The translations under genes were made by a program, and so were the position numbers. The notes under the pieces are model-generated. The model was not told the origin of the DNA and did no database searches. It saw only the letters and a program-made list of their open reading frames with translations. This document shows, piece by piece, positions 15,822-23,448 of a DNA stretch of 64,000 nt (position 1 is its first letter; each line of letters begins with the position of its first letter). Location: NCBI GenBank assembly GCA_900544445.1, contig UQVK01000005.1, positions 1-64,000 of the forward strand, given 5' to 3'. The DNA comes from an uncultured Lachnospiraceae bacterium. Lineage in GTDB: Bacteria > Bacillota > Clostridia > Lachnospirales > Lachnospiraceae.

Positions 15822-16649
15822 ATGGTTATTGGAAAAGTGATCAATAATAACGTCATATCCTCGTGGGATGGGGACCATAAGGAAATTATTGTTATGGGGC
15901 GGGGAATCGGGTTTCAGAAGAAGCCCGGAGATCCTGTCAGAGAAGAGGACGTTGATAAGATATTCCGTCTGGAGAACCGCGACGTCAGAGAACGGTTTGA
16001 AGACTTGCTGGAAAATATGCCTCTGGAATATATCCGGTTATCGGCCGATATTATTTCGCATGCGAAGGAACGGCTGAAGACCCGCCTGAGCCAGAGCGTC
16101 TATCTGACGCTGACCGACCATATCGGGTTTGCGATCGGACGGTTCCGTGAAGGAATGGATTTTTCCAATGCGCTTTACCGTGAGATCAAGAGATTTTATC
16201 CGGAAGAATTTGAAATCGGCATGCATGCGCTGGATCTGATTGAGGAAGGACTCGGTGTGCGCCTTCCGGACGATGAGGCGGCATCCATAGCCGTTCATCT
16301 GGTGGATGCGGAATTTGATATCAAGGTACGGGATGCCTGGTCCATGACGAATATGCTGCAGGATATGGTGCTGCTTCTGGAAAAGGAACTGCCTCTGCCA
16401 AAGGAGGGCTCCTACCACAGGGACTGTCTTCTGTCCAATCTGAAGTTCCTTGCGCACCGGCTTCTGCTTCTGCCGCCGGAAAACGGGCGGAGGGATTCGG
16501 CCTTTGAGAAATTTATCAGACAGCACTGCAGGAGGGAATATATTTCGGCCGGAAAGATACAGGATTTTGTGAGACAGAAATATCAGTGTGAAATGACAGA
16601 GGAAGAACGAATTTATCTGACGCTTTGGCTGAAACAGGCTTTGATTTGA
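15822..16649 (+). CDS. BglG/LicT-family transcription antiterminator
   Basis: A 275-residue RNA-binding regulator. Start ATG 15822 gives the family-typical VIGKVINNNVI N-terminus. Residues 1-55 are the CAT RNA-binding domain (GRGIGFQKKPGD), followed by PRD1 with its histidines (ISHAKERL and LTDHIGFAI) and PRD2 (AHRLLLLP). The PRDs are phosphorylated by HPr and the EII, linking RNA binding to sugar uptake. The RAT-terminator pair lies immediately upstream, so it is autoregulated, and the downstream genes include EIIA, EI, HPr and EIICB. Confidence 0.93.
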   Translation: MVIGKVINNNVISSWDGDHKEIIVMGRGIGFQKKPGDPVREEDVDKIFRLENRDVRERFEDLLENMPLEYIRLSADIISHAKERLKTRLSQSVYLTLTDHIGFAIGRFREGMDFSNALYREIKRFYPEEFEIGMHALDLIEEGLGVRLPDDEAASIAVHLVDAEFDIKVRDAWSMTNMLQDMVLLLEKELPLPKEGSYHRDCLLSNLKFLAHRLLLLPPENGRRDSAFEKFIRQHCRREYISAGKIQDFVRQKYQCEMTEEERIYLTLWLKQALI

Positions 16650-16682
16650 CAGAGCAGAAAGGGAGAATGGGAGGATTGTTGT

Positions 16683-17165
16683 ATGGGTTTATTTGATTTT
16701 ATGAAGAAAAAAGCGATTGTGCTCGGTTCACCGGCAGAAGGGGAATGCGTTCCGCTGTCTCAGGTGAATGACCCCACCTTCAGCGGGGAGATCCTGGGAA
16801 AGGGAGTGGCCATTATCCCGTCTAAGGGAACGATCTGTGCGCCTGCTGACGGCGAGGTGGGAACGGTGTTCCCGACAGGGCATGCAGTGGCGCTCACCAC
16901 TCCGGAAGGAGCGGAGGTGCTGATTCATATCGGTCTGGATACGGTGAAGCTGGAAGGCAGACATTTTCAGATCAGGGCGCAGGCCGGCCAGAAGGTGAAA
17001 AAGGGCGATGTCCTCATAGAAGCGGATCTTGATGCGATAAAGGCAGAAGGTTATGACTGTATTACGCCGATGATCATCTGTAATACAACGGATTTTTCCA
17101 GCGTAACGGGCAAAACAGGGATTCATGTGATGCCGGGCGATGCCTGTCTGGAAATAGAAAAATAG
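16683..17165 (+). CDS. crr: PTS EIIA, glucose/GlcNAc family
   Basis: A stand-alone 160-residue cytoplasmic EIIA that takes phosphate from HPr and passes it to EIIB. The phosphorylated histidine is in HIGLDTV (about His82), with the partner histidine in GHAVAL (about His67); the Crr-type ICAPADGEV strand and the C-terminal GDACLEI are also present. It lies 33 nt after the antiterminator gene and 25 nt before ptsI. The EIICB protein encoded at 19228 has no EIIA domain, so this protein very likely serves it. Confidence 0.92.
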   Translation: MGLFDFMKKKAIVLGSPAEGECVPLSQVNDPTFSGEILGKGVAIIPSKGTICAPADGEVGTVFPTGHAVALTTPEGAEVLIHIGLDTVKLEGRHFQIRAQAGQKVKKGDVLIEADLDAIKAEGYDCITPMIICNTTDFSSVTGKTGIHVMPGDACLEIEK

Positions 17166-17190
17166 AGACAAAGGCGGAGGAAAGAGTGCG

Positions 17191-18807
17191 ATGTTAAAAT
17201 GTTTTGGCAAAAGCGTATTAAAAGGGATAGCGGTAGGCAAGATATATCTGTACCGCAAAAAGGAATTTGTGCTGACAGAGGATAAGGTGGAGGACGCGGA
17301 AGCGGAAATCCGGAGATTTGAAGAGGCAAAACAGAAGGCCTGTGAACAGCTGGACGCTCTTTATGAGAAAGCGGTGAAAGAGGCCGGGGAAGAACAGGCC
17401 ATGATCTTTGACGTGCATCGGATGATGCTGGATGACGGCGATTATCTGGATGCCATCAGACAGGAGATCCTGGATACGAAGGTGAACGCGGCGTATGCGG
17501 TGAGCACGACGGGAGACCGTTTCGCGGAAATGTTCGCTTCCATGGATGATGATTATATGAAAGCGAGAAGCGCGGATGTACTCGATATTTCGAGGCGTGT
17601 GGCGCGGATCCTTGCCGGTGTGGGAGAAGAGGGAATTGCCTCGGACGAACCGGTGATTCTGCTGGCAGAGGATCTTTCTCCCAGCGAGACAGTGCAGATC
17701 GATAAGAGCAAGATTCTTGCCTTTGTGACAAGAGGAGGTTCTACGAATTCCCATACGGCGATTCTGGCCCGTTCCATGAATATCCCGGCACTCGTACAGG
17801 CGGATGTGGAACTGAAGGATGAGTATGACGGCATGCTTGCCGTGGTTGACGGCTTTGAAGGAATCATCTACATCGATCCCGAAGCGGCAGTCCTTGCCGA
17901 GCTGCTCCGCAGAAAGGAAGAGGCGGATAAGGCGCAGGCAGAGCTGGAACAGCTGAAAGGTCTTGATAATGTAACTTCCGACGGAAGAAGAATCAATATT
18001 TACGCCAATATCGGAAGCGTGGAGGACGTGGAGAAGGTTCTTCAGTCAGATGCCGGAGGAATCGGTCTGTTCAGAAGTGAATTCATCTATCTGGGCCGGG
18101 AGGATTATCCGACCGAGGAAGAACAGTTTGAGATCTATAAGGAAGTTCTTTCCAGAATGGGCGGAAAGAAGGTAATCATCAGGACGCTGGACATCGGAGC
18201 GGATAAGCAGGTGGACTATTTCGAACTGCCGAAGGAAGAGAATCCAGCCATGGGATACCGGGCAATCCGCATCTGCCTGACCAGACAGGAAATTTTCAAA
18301 ACGCAGCTTCGCGCCATTTACAGGGCTTCCGCATATGGAACGGCGGCAATCATGTTCCCCATGATCATTTCCATCAAGGAGATTCGTGAAATCAAGGGAA
18401 TCGTGGAAGGCGTGAAGCGGGAACTGACGGCGGAAGGAAAACCGTTCGGAGAAGTGGAGCTGGGTATTATGGTAGAAACTCCGGCAGCAGCGGTCATCAG
18501 CGACGAACTGGCAAGAGAAGTGGAATTCTTCAGCCTGGGGACCAATGACCTGACGCAGTATACTCTCGCCATTGACAGGCAGAATCAGAAGCTGGACGGC
18601 TTTTATGATGCGCACCATGAAGCGGTTCTGCGTCTGATTCGCATGACGGTGGAGAATGCCCATGCGGCCGGAATCTGGTGCGGCATCTGCGGCGAGCTGG
18701 GCGCGGATACTACGCTCACAAAGACCTTCCTTGATATGGGGGTGGATGAGCTTTCCGTTTCTCCGTCCTACGTGCTCAGTGTGAGAAAGGCGGTCAGAGA
18801 CATTTAA
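17191..18807 (+). CDS. ptsI: PEP-protein phosphotransferase, enzyme I
   Basis: A 538-residue general PTS enzyme that transfers phosphate from PEP to HPr. Visible are the N-terminal swivelling domain with GGSTNSHTAI (phospho-His at about residue 188), the helical HPr-binding subdomain around DVHRMMLDD, and the PEP-binding barrel with GIGLFRSEF, ETPAAAV, SLGTNDLTQY and the catalytic Cys near residue 500 in CGICGE. It is slightly shorter than B. subtilis EI but complete. Location inside an antiterminator-controlled, sugar-specific cluster is unusual for a general PTS gene. Confidence 0.96.
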   Translation: MLKCFGKSVLKGIAVGKIYLYRKKEFVLTEDKVEDAEAEIRRFEEAKQKACEQLDALYEKAVKEAGEEQAMIFDVHRMMLDDGDYLDAIRQEILDTKVNAAYAVSTTGDRFAEMFASMDDDYMKARSADVLDISRRVARILAGVGEEGIASDEPVILLAEDLSPSETVQIDKSKILAFVTRGGSTNSHTAILARSMNIPALVQADVELKDEYDGMLAVVDGFEGIIYIDPEAAVLAELLRRKEEADKAQAELEQLKGLDNVTSDGRRINIYANIGSVEDVEKVLQSDAGGIGLFRSEFIYLGREDYPTEEEQFEIYKEVLSRMGGKKVIIRTLDIGADKQVDYFELPKEENPAMGYRAIRICLTRQEIFKTQLRAIYRASAYGTAAIMFPMIISIKEIREIKGIVEGVKRELTAEGKPFGEVELGIMVETPAAAVISDELAREVEFFSLGTNDLTQYTLAIDRQNQKLDGFYDAHHEAVLRLIRMTVENAHAAGIWCGICGELGADTTLTKTFLDMGVDELSVSPSYVLSVRKAVRDI

Positions 18808-18884
18808 GGGCTCTGAAAGAAACAGGATTATTTCAGCCGTATGGCTGCAAATAAAATATATGACAGAAAAGCAAAGGAGTAAAA

Positions 18885-19142
18885 ATGAGAGAATTCGAGT
18901 ATACGATTACAGATGAACTGGGTATTCATGCAAGACCTGCGGGACTTCTGGTGAAGAAGGCAGGAGAGTTCGCGAGCACGGTGAGCGTGGACAACGGAAC
19001 CAAGAAGGGCGACGCGAAGAAAATCATGTCCCTGATGATGATGGGAGTGAAGAAGGGACATACGGTGAAGTTCACCATCGAAGGACCGGATGAGAATGCC
19101 GCAGCGGAGGCGCTGGAGGCGTTCATGAAGGAAAATTTATAA
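18885..19142 (+). CDS. ptsH: Phosphocarrier protein HPr
   Basis: An 85-residue HPr with the active-site GIHARPAG, phospho-His at residue 15. It carries phosphate from EI to EIIA and modulates antiterminators. Aligned on His15, the regulatory Ser46 of Gram-positive HPr is Lys here (AKKIMSLMMMG; the nearest serine is 49). This HPr would therefore lack the canonical HPr-kinase site and could not act as the CcpA co-repressor in the usual way. It comes 77 nt after ptsI, reversing the common ptsH-ptsI order. Confidence 0.95.
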   Translation: MREFEYTITDELGIHARPAGLLVKKAGEFASTVSVDNGTKKGDAKKIMSLMMMGVKKGHTVKFTIEGPDENAAAEALEAFMKENL

Positions 19143-19227
19143 AAGTATTCGAAGAGGGTAAAACCTCTGGTGAATAAATGATTCCCGGAGCCAGGGCGGG
19201 AAAAGACAAATAAGGGGGAATTAAAAC

Positions 19228-20694
19228 ATGAAGTATTTACAGAAGCTTGGTAAGGCACTGATGCTTCCGGTGGCCTGTCTGCCGATCTGCGGTATTCTGA
19301 TGGGAATCGGATATCTTCTGTGTCCTGCGACCATGCAGGGCGGTGAAGTAACCGGTATCCTGCAGCAAATCGGATTTTTCCTGGTGAAAGCAGGAGGCGC
19401 TCTGATTGACAATATGGCGATTCTGTTTGTGATCGGCGTCGGCGTCGGGCTGGCGGATGATAACGACGGAACTGCCGGGCTTGCGTCTCTGGCGGCATGG
19501 CTGATGATCACAAACCTGCTTTCTACGGGCGTGGTCACAACCATCGTTCCGTCGCTTGCGAACAACGCAGATGCGACGCTGGCTTTTGACAAGATTGCGA
19601 ATCCGTTTATCGGTATTCTTTCCGGCATTATCGGAGCTGTCTGCTATAACAAGTTCAAGGGAACGAAGCTGCCCGACTGGCTGTCGTTCTTCAGCGGAAA
19701 ACGCTGTGTTGCCATTGTGGCGGGCGTGGTTTCCATCGTGGTAGCTGCCATCCTGCTGTTTGTATGGCCGATTCTGTTCGGTGCGCTGATTTCCGTAGGC
19801 GAAGCGATCGTTGGTCTTGACGCTGTGGGAGCCGGTATTTATGCGTTCCTGAATCGTCTGCTGATTCCTACCGGTCTGCATCATGCGTTGAACAACGTAT
19901 TCTGGTTCGATACGATCGGACTCGGTGATCTGTCCCATTTCTGGGCCGGAGAGACCTCTGCAGATGTGACCTGGAGTCTCGGCATGTATATGTCCGGATT
20001 CTTCCCCTGCATGATGTTCGGTGTTCCCGGAGCGGCGGTGGCCATGATTCAGACGGCAAAGAGCAATAAGAAGAAGGTCGCCATCGGACTTGTTGCTTCC
20101 GCAGCTGTATGTTCGTTCGTCTGCGGCGTAACAGAGCCTTTTGAATTCGGCTTCATGTTCCTTGCACCGGGACTGTATGTGATTTATGCTCTGCTGTACG
20201 GCATTTTCACCGTAATCACCACGTTGGTCGGATTCCGCGCAGGCTTCAGCTTCTCCGCGGGAGCTACGGATCTTCTGTTCTCCGCATCCCTGCCCGCGGC
20301 ACAGAATACCTGGATGATCTTTCCTCTGGGAGCTGCAGCATTCATCGTGTTCTATGTGGTATTCCGTTTCGCAATTGTGAAATTTGACCTGAAGACACCC
20401 GGCCGTGAAGACGATGATCTTGAGGCTGAGAAGTCTGCGGTTCTTGCAAACAATGACTACACCGCTGTGGCAAAGACCGTTCTGGAAGGACTTGGCGGAA
20501 AGGAAAATGTGACCTCTCTGGATAACTGCATTACCAGACTTCGCCTTGAAATCAAGGATTACACAAAGGTGGACGAGAAGAAGATCAAATCCGCCGGAAT
20601 TGCAGGCGTTATCCGTCCGAGCAAGACGTCGGTTCAGGTCATTGTAGGAACCAAGGTACAGTTCGTAGCGGATGAAATGAAAAAGATGTTGTGA
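19228..20694 (+). CDS. nagE: PTS EIICB, N-acetylglucosamine/glucose family
   Basis: A 488-residue membrane transporter that imports and phosphorylates sugar. Residues 1-390 are the EIIC domain of the Glc/GlcNAc family (PVACLPICGILMGIGY, an H-rich GLHHALNNVFW loop, VTEPFEFGFMF). An acidic linker (GREDDDLEAEK) leads to the EIIB domain with the phospho-Cys at about residue 434 in DNCITRLRL. No EIIA domain is fused; EIIA is supplied by the 16683 gene. GlcNAc rather than glucose is suggested by nagB and nagA directly downstream. Confidence 0.88.
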   Translation: MKYLQKLGKALMLPVACLPICGILMGIGYLLCPATMQGGEVTGILQQIGFFLVKAGGALIDNMAILFVIGVGVGLADDNDGTAGLASLAAWLMITNLLSTGVVTTIVPSLANNADATLAFDKIANPFIGILSGIIGAVCYNKFKGTKLPDWLSFFSGKRCVAIVAGVVSIVVAAILLFVWPILFGALISVGEAIVGLDAVGAGIYAFLNRLLIPTGLHHALNNVFWFDTIGLGDLSHFWAGETSADVTWSLGMYMSGFFPCMMFGVPGAAVAMIQTAKSNKKKVAIGLVASAAVCSFVCGVTEPFEFGFMFLAPGLYVIYALLYGIFTVITTLVGFRAGFSFSAGATDLLFSASLPAAQNTWMIFPLGAAAFIVFYVVFRFAIVKFDLKTPGREDDDLEAEKSAVLANNDYTAVAKTVLEGLGGKENVTSLDNCITRLRLEIKDYTKVDEKKIKSAGIAGVIRPSKTSVQVIVGTKVQFVADEMKKML

Positions 20695-20734
20695 TTTTAT
20701 ACATCTTACTTAGAAAAACAATTCCCTGGCATGT

Positions 20735-20767
20735 TCGGAAGCCCCGTTGCGGGCTTCCGAATTTTTC
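20735..20767 (+). terminator. Terminator of the PTS unit
   Basis: TCGGAAGCCC and GGGCTTCCGA form a 10-bp stem followed by ATTTTTCC. It separates the PTS genes from nagBA, which have their own promoter. Confidence 0.8.
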
Positions 20768-20815
20768 CTGAAATGTTGTCCGGCGGATTCTGCCATAAAA
20801 GCGGCTTTTTGTACA

Positions 20816-20844
20816 TGGCGAAGGACTGCCGGATGAGCTATAAT
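20816..20844 (+). promoter_or_regulatory. Promoter of nagB-nagA
   Basis: Consensus TATAAT (20839-20844) with a poor -35 (TGGCGA, 20816-20821). The leader then contains a TTCTCC/GGGAGAA stem-loop. Confidence 0.55.
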
Positions 20845-20926
20845 TAAGTTGTTGAAAAGTGAATTCTCCTGTATCGCGCCGTATGCGGGAGAAGAAAAAA
20901 CAGACGGCGCAGGAAGGGTGTTTAAA

Positions 20927-21652
20927 ATGAGAATTATCAAGGCAAGGGATTATAATGACATGAGCAGAAAGGCTGCCAACATCATCTCCGCGCAGATTAT
21001 CATGAAGCCGGACTGTGTGCTTGGCCTTGCAACAGGTTCCACCCCGATCGGAACCTACAAACAGCTTGTGGAGTGGTATAAGAAGGGAGATCTTGATTTT
21101 TCTGAGGTCACGTCTGTAAACCTGGATGAATACAAAGGATTAAGCAGAGACAACGACCAGAGTTACTATTATTTCATGAATGACAATCTGTTTTCTCATG
21201 TAAATATCTGCAAGGAAAGAACCCATCTTCCCAACGGCATGGAGCCTGACAGCGAGAAGGCATGTGCGGATTACAACGCCGTAATCGCGTCTGTGGGCGG
21301 CATCGATCTGCAGCTCCTCGGACTGGGCCATAATGGCCATATTGGATTCAATGAACCCGCCGACACCTTTGAGCTGGAGACCCACTGTGTGGATCTGACG
21401 GAATCCACGATCGAAGCCAATAAGCGCTTCTTCGCTTCTTATGATGATGTGCCGAAGCAGGCGTATACCATGGGAATCAAGACCATCATGCAGGCGAAAA
21501 AGGTGCTTGTGGTGGTGAGCGGCAAGGATAAGGCAGGCATTGTGAAGCAGGCGTTCTTCGGCCCTGTAACGCCCCGTGTACCTGCTTCCATCCTGCAGCT
21601 TCACAGCGACGCCATTGTGATCGCTGATGAAGACGCTCTTTCCGAGATTTAA
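20927..21652 (+). CDS. nagB: Glucosamine-6-phosphate deaminase
   Basis: It converts glucosamine-6-phosphate to fructose-6-phosphate and ammonia. The 241-residue length corresponds to the short Gram-positive form without the E. coli allosteric tail. Motifs: LGLATGSTPIGTY (phosphate loop), VNLDEYKGL (catalytic Asp) and GLGHNGHIGFNEP (catalytic His loop). ATG 20927 is chosen because MRIIKA is the family N-terminus and AGGAAGG precedes it; an in-frame upstream ATG would add an unrelated extension. Paired with nagA, it links imported GlcNAc to glycolysis. Confidence 0.96.
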   Translation: MRIIKARDYNDMSRKAANIISAQIIMKPDCVLGLATGSTPIGTYKQLVEWYKKGDLDFSEVTSVNLDEYKGLSRDNDQSYYYFMNDNLFSHVNICKERTHLPNGMEPDSEKACADYNAVIASVGGIDLQLLGLGHNGHIGFNEPADTFELETHCVDLTESTIEANKRFFASYDDVPKQAYTMGIKTIMQAKKVLVVVSGKDKAGIVKQAFFGPVTPRVPASILQLHSDAIVIADEDALSEI

Positions 21653-21672
21653 CGCGGTTTCAGGAGCTGCAT

Positions 21673-21711
21673 GGGCCATAAGGCCCGTGTCTGAACGCCG
21701 CCTGCGGCGGC
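21673..21711 (+). repeat. Two-hairpin leader before nagA
   Basis: GGGCC-ataa-GGCCC (21673-21686) is followed by GCCGCC-tgc-GGCGGC (21697-21711), then the AGGAGG ribosome site. It is a short relative of the three-hairpin leaders. Confidence 0.65.
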
Positions 21712-21730
21712 GAAACAGGAGGAATATGCG

Positions 21731-22891
21731 ATGATCATACAGAGCAAAAGAGTCTGGACGGCAGGCCAGTTCATCGCCGCGCAGCTGGCCGTTTCGAATG
21801 GAAAAATCACGGACGTGCTTCCCTTTGGTACGCTTCCTGTGGATGAGGATTATGGAGACAGGAGGATCCTGCCCGGATTCATTGACGTACATACGCACGG
21901 ATCCTATGGATTTGATACCAATGACGCCGAACCGGAAGGCCTGAGAAAATGGATGAAGAAGATTCCGGAAGAAGGTGTGACATCCATCCTTCCCACCACG
22001 GTGACTCAGATGCCGGACGTTCTCACGGCAGCCCTCCGGAATGTGGCGGCAGTGGTCAGAGAAGGCTATGAGGGCGCAGAGATTCTGGGCGTTCATTTTG
22101 AAGGCCCTTATCTTGATATGGAATACAAGGGGGCTCAGCCGCCGGAGGCCATCGCAAAGGCGAGTGTGGAGCAGTTTCAGAAGTATCAGGAGGCTGCGGA
22201 TGGGCTGATTCGATATATTACGCTGGCTCCTGAGCATGACGAGGGCTTTGCCCTGACGAAATACTGCAGCCGGACGGGCGTTGTGGTCAGCATGGGACAT
22301 TCCGGTGCAACCTACGAACAGGCGTTGATGGGAATTGCAAACGGTGCGACCAGCATGACCCATGTGTACAACGGAATGACCGGATATCATCACAGAAAAC
22401 CCGGTCTGGTCGGTACTGCTTTCCGTGTGCGGGATATTTACGGTGAGATTATCTGTGACGGCTGCCATTCCCACCTGGCTGCCCTGAACAATTATTTTCA
22501 GGCAAAAGGAAGAGATTATGCTCTTCTGATCACGGATTCCCTGTGTGCCAAGCACTTCCCGCCCGGAGGCGGCTATAAGCTGGGTGGTCACGATATTGTG
22601 ATCGGGGAAGACGGACTTGCGCGTCTGGCAGGTACGGATACGATAGCGGGAAGTACGCTGCATATGAACAGAGGACTCAGAATTCTGGTGGAAGAGGCCA
22701 TGGTTCCCTTTGATGCGGCCGTAAATTCCTGTACGATTAATCCGGCCAGATGTCTTGGCGTTGATGACCGGAAGGGAAAAATTGTGGCAGGTTTTGATGC
22801 GGATCTGGTGGTTCTGGAGGATAATTATGAAGTGATTCAGACCTATTGCCGCGGAAAGGCCATGCTGCCGGTGCAGAAAGCGACGGAATAA
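21731..22891 (+). CDS. nagA: N-acetylglucosamine-6-phosphate deacetylase
   Basis: It removes acetate from GlcNAc-6-phosphate, the step before NagB. The 386-residue amidohydrolase shows GFIDVHTHG (first metal motif), HFEGPYLD with the metal-binding Glu, MGHSGAT and MTHVYNGM (histidine ligands), and the catalytic Asp region in LITDSLCAK. Length is normal. It lies 78 nt after nagB, separated by a hairpin leader. The liberated acetate fits the pta-ackA pair further along. Confidence 0.95.
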   Translation: MIIQSKRVWTAGQFIAAQLAVSNGKITDVLPFGTLPVDEDYGDRRILPGFIDVHTHGSYGFDTNDAEPEGLRKWMKKIPEEGVTSILPTTVTQMPDVLTAALRNVAAVVREGYEGAEILGVHFEGPYLDMEYKGAQPPEAIAKASVEQFQKYQEAADGLIRYITLAPEHDEGFALTKYCSRTGVVVSMGHSGATYEQALMGIANGATSMTHVYNGMTGYHHRKPGLVGTAFRVRDIYGEIICDGCHSHLAALNNYFQAKGRDYALLITDSLCAKHFPPGGGYKLGGHDIVIGEDGLARLAGTDTIAGSTLHMNRGLRILVEEAMVPFDAAVNSCTINPARCLGVDDRKGKIVAGFDADLVVLEDNYEVIQTYCRGKAMLPVQKATE

Positions 22892-22956
22892 CAGTACGCT
22901 GGGCAAAAAGGATGCCGGACCGTGGCGACGGCGGAATACCCGGTAAAGAATGACTT

Positions 22957-23005
22957 TGGGAGCTTCTCCTGTCTGTAGGCGGGCAGAGGCTCCCTCTTTT
23001 TCTGC
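22957..23005 (+). terminator. Terminator after nagA
   Basis: GGGAGCTTCT and AGAGGCTCCC flank a GC-containing loop and are followed by TCTTTTTCTGC. Confidence 0.8.
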
Positions 23006-23086
23006 TTTTAAAAAATTCGGTTTTGGTGTATAGTAATATAGAAAATGCCGAGACGAGTTTGGAAAAGAGAGAAAGGAGATATCCGG

Positions 23087-23407
23087 ATGGACTGTAAAGC
23101 GGCGGAGAAGCTGATTCCGGATTTTATCCGGGGCAGAATGGAGACGAGGACGGCAAAACATTTTCTTTCCCACGTGGAGAAGTGCCCTTCCTGCAAGGAA
23201 GAGCTGAGCATTCAGTTTCTGGTGACGGTGGGAATGCAGCGGCTGGAAGACGGCGAAGCGTTTAATCTGAATAAGGAGCTTTCCGCGCGGATCGCCATAT
23301 CGAAGAGACATGTAAAGATCCGGGAGAGGCTGCAGTGGGGGCTTTACTACTTTGAGGCCTTTGCTGTGCTTATCGTGATTCTGGTGATGACAACGCTGGT
23401 ATTCTGA
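23087..23407 (+). CDS. Small zinc-finger (zf-HC2-like) single-pass membrane protein
   Basis: A 106-residue protein starting at 23087 behind AAGGAGA. The N-terminal half has the anti-sigma zinc-finger pattern HxxxCxxC in HVEKCPSCKEEL, following an early Cys (MDCKAAE). One C-terminal transmembrane helix (FAVLIVILVMTTLVF) ends the protein with no extracellular domain. zf-HC2 proteins usually bind an ECF sigma factor encoded next door, but none is present here and polA follows. A role as an orphan anti-sigma factor or membrane adaptor is possible. Confidence 0.65.
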   Translation: MDCKAAEKLIPDFIRGRMETRTAKHFLSHVEKCPSCKEELSIQFLVTVGMQRLEDGEAFNLNKELSARIAISKRHVKIRERLQWGLYYFEAFAVLIVILVMTTLVF

Positions 23408-23448
23408 ATGAAGGTCAGAATTTGAGATGCTTTGAAATGGAGGAAATG

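Noticed and set aside
23087..23407. ECF sigma factor/anti-sigma pair
   Set aside because: Only the zinc-finger partner is present. The neighbouring genes are nagA and polA, with no sigma-factor domain.
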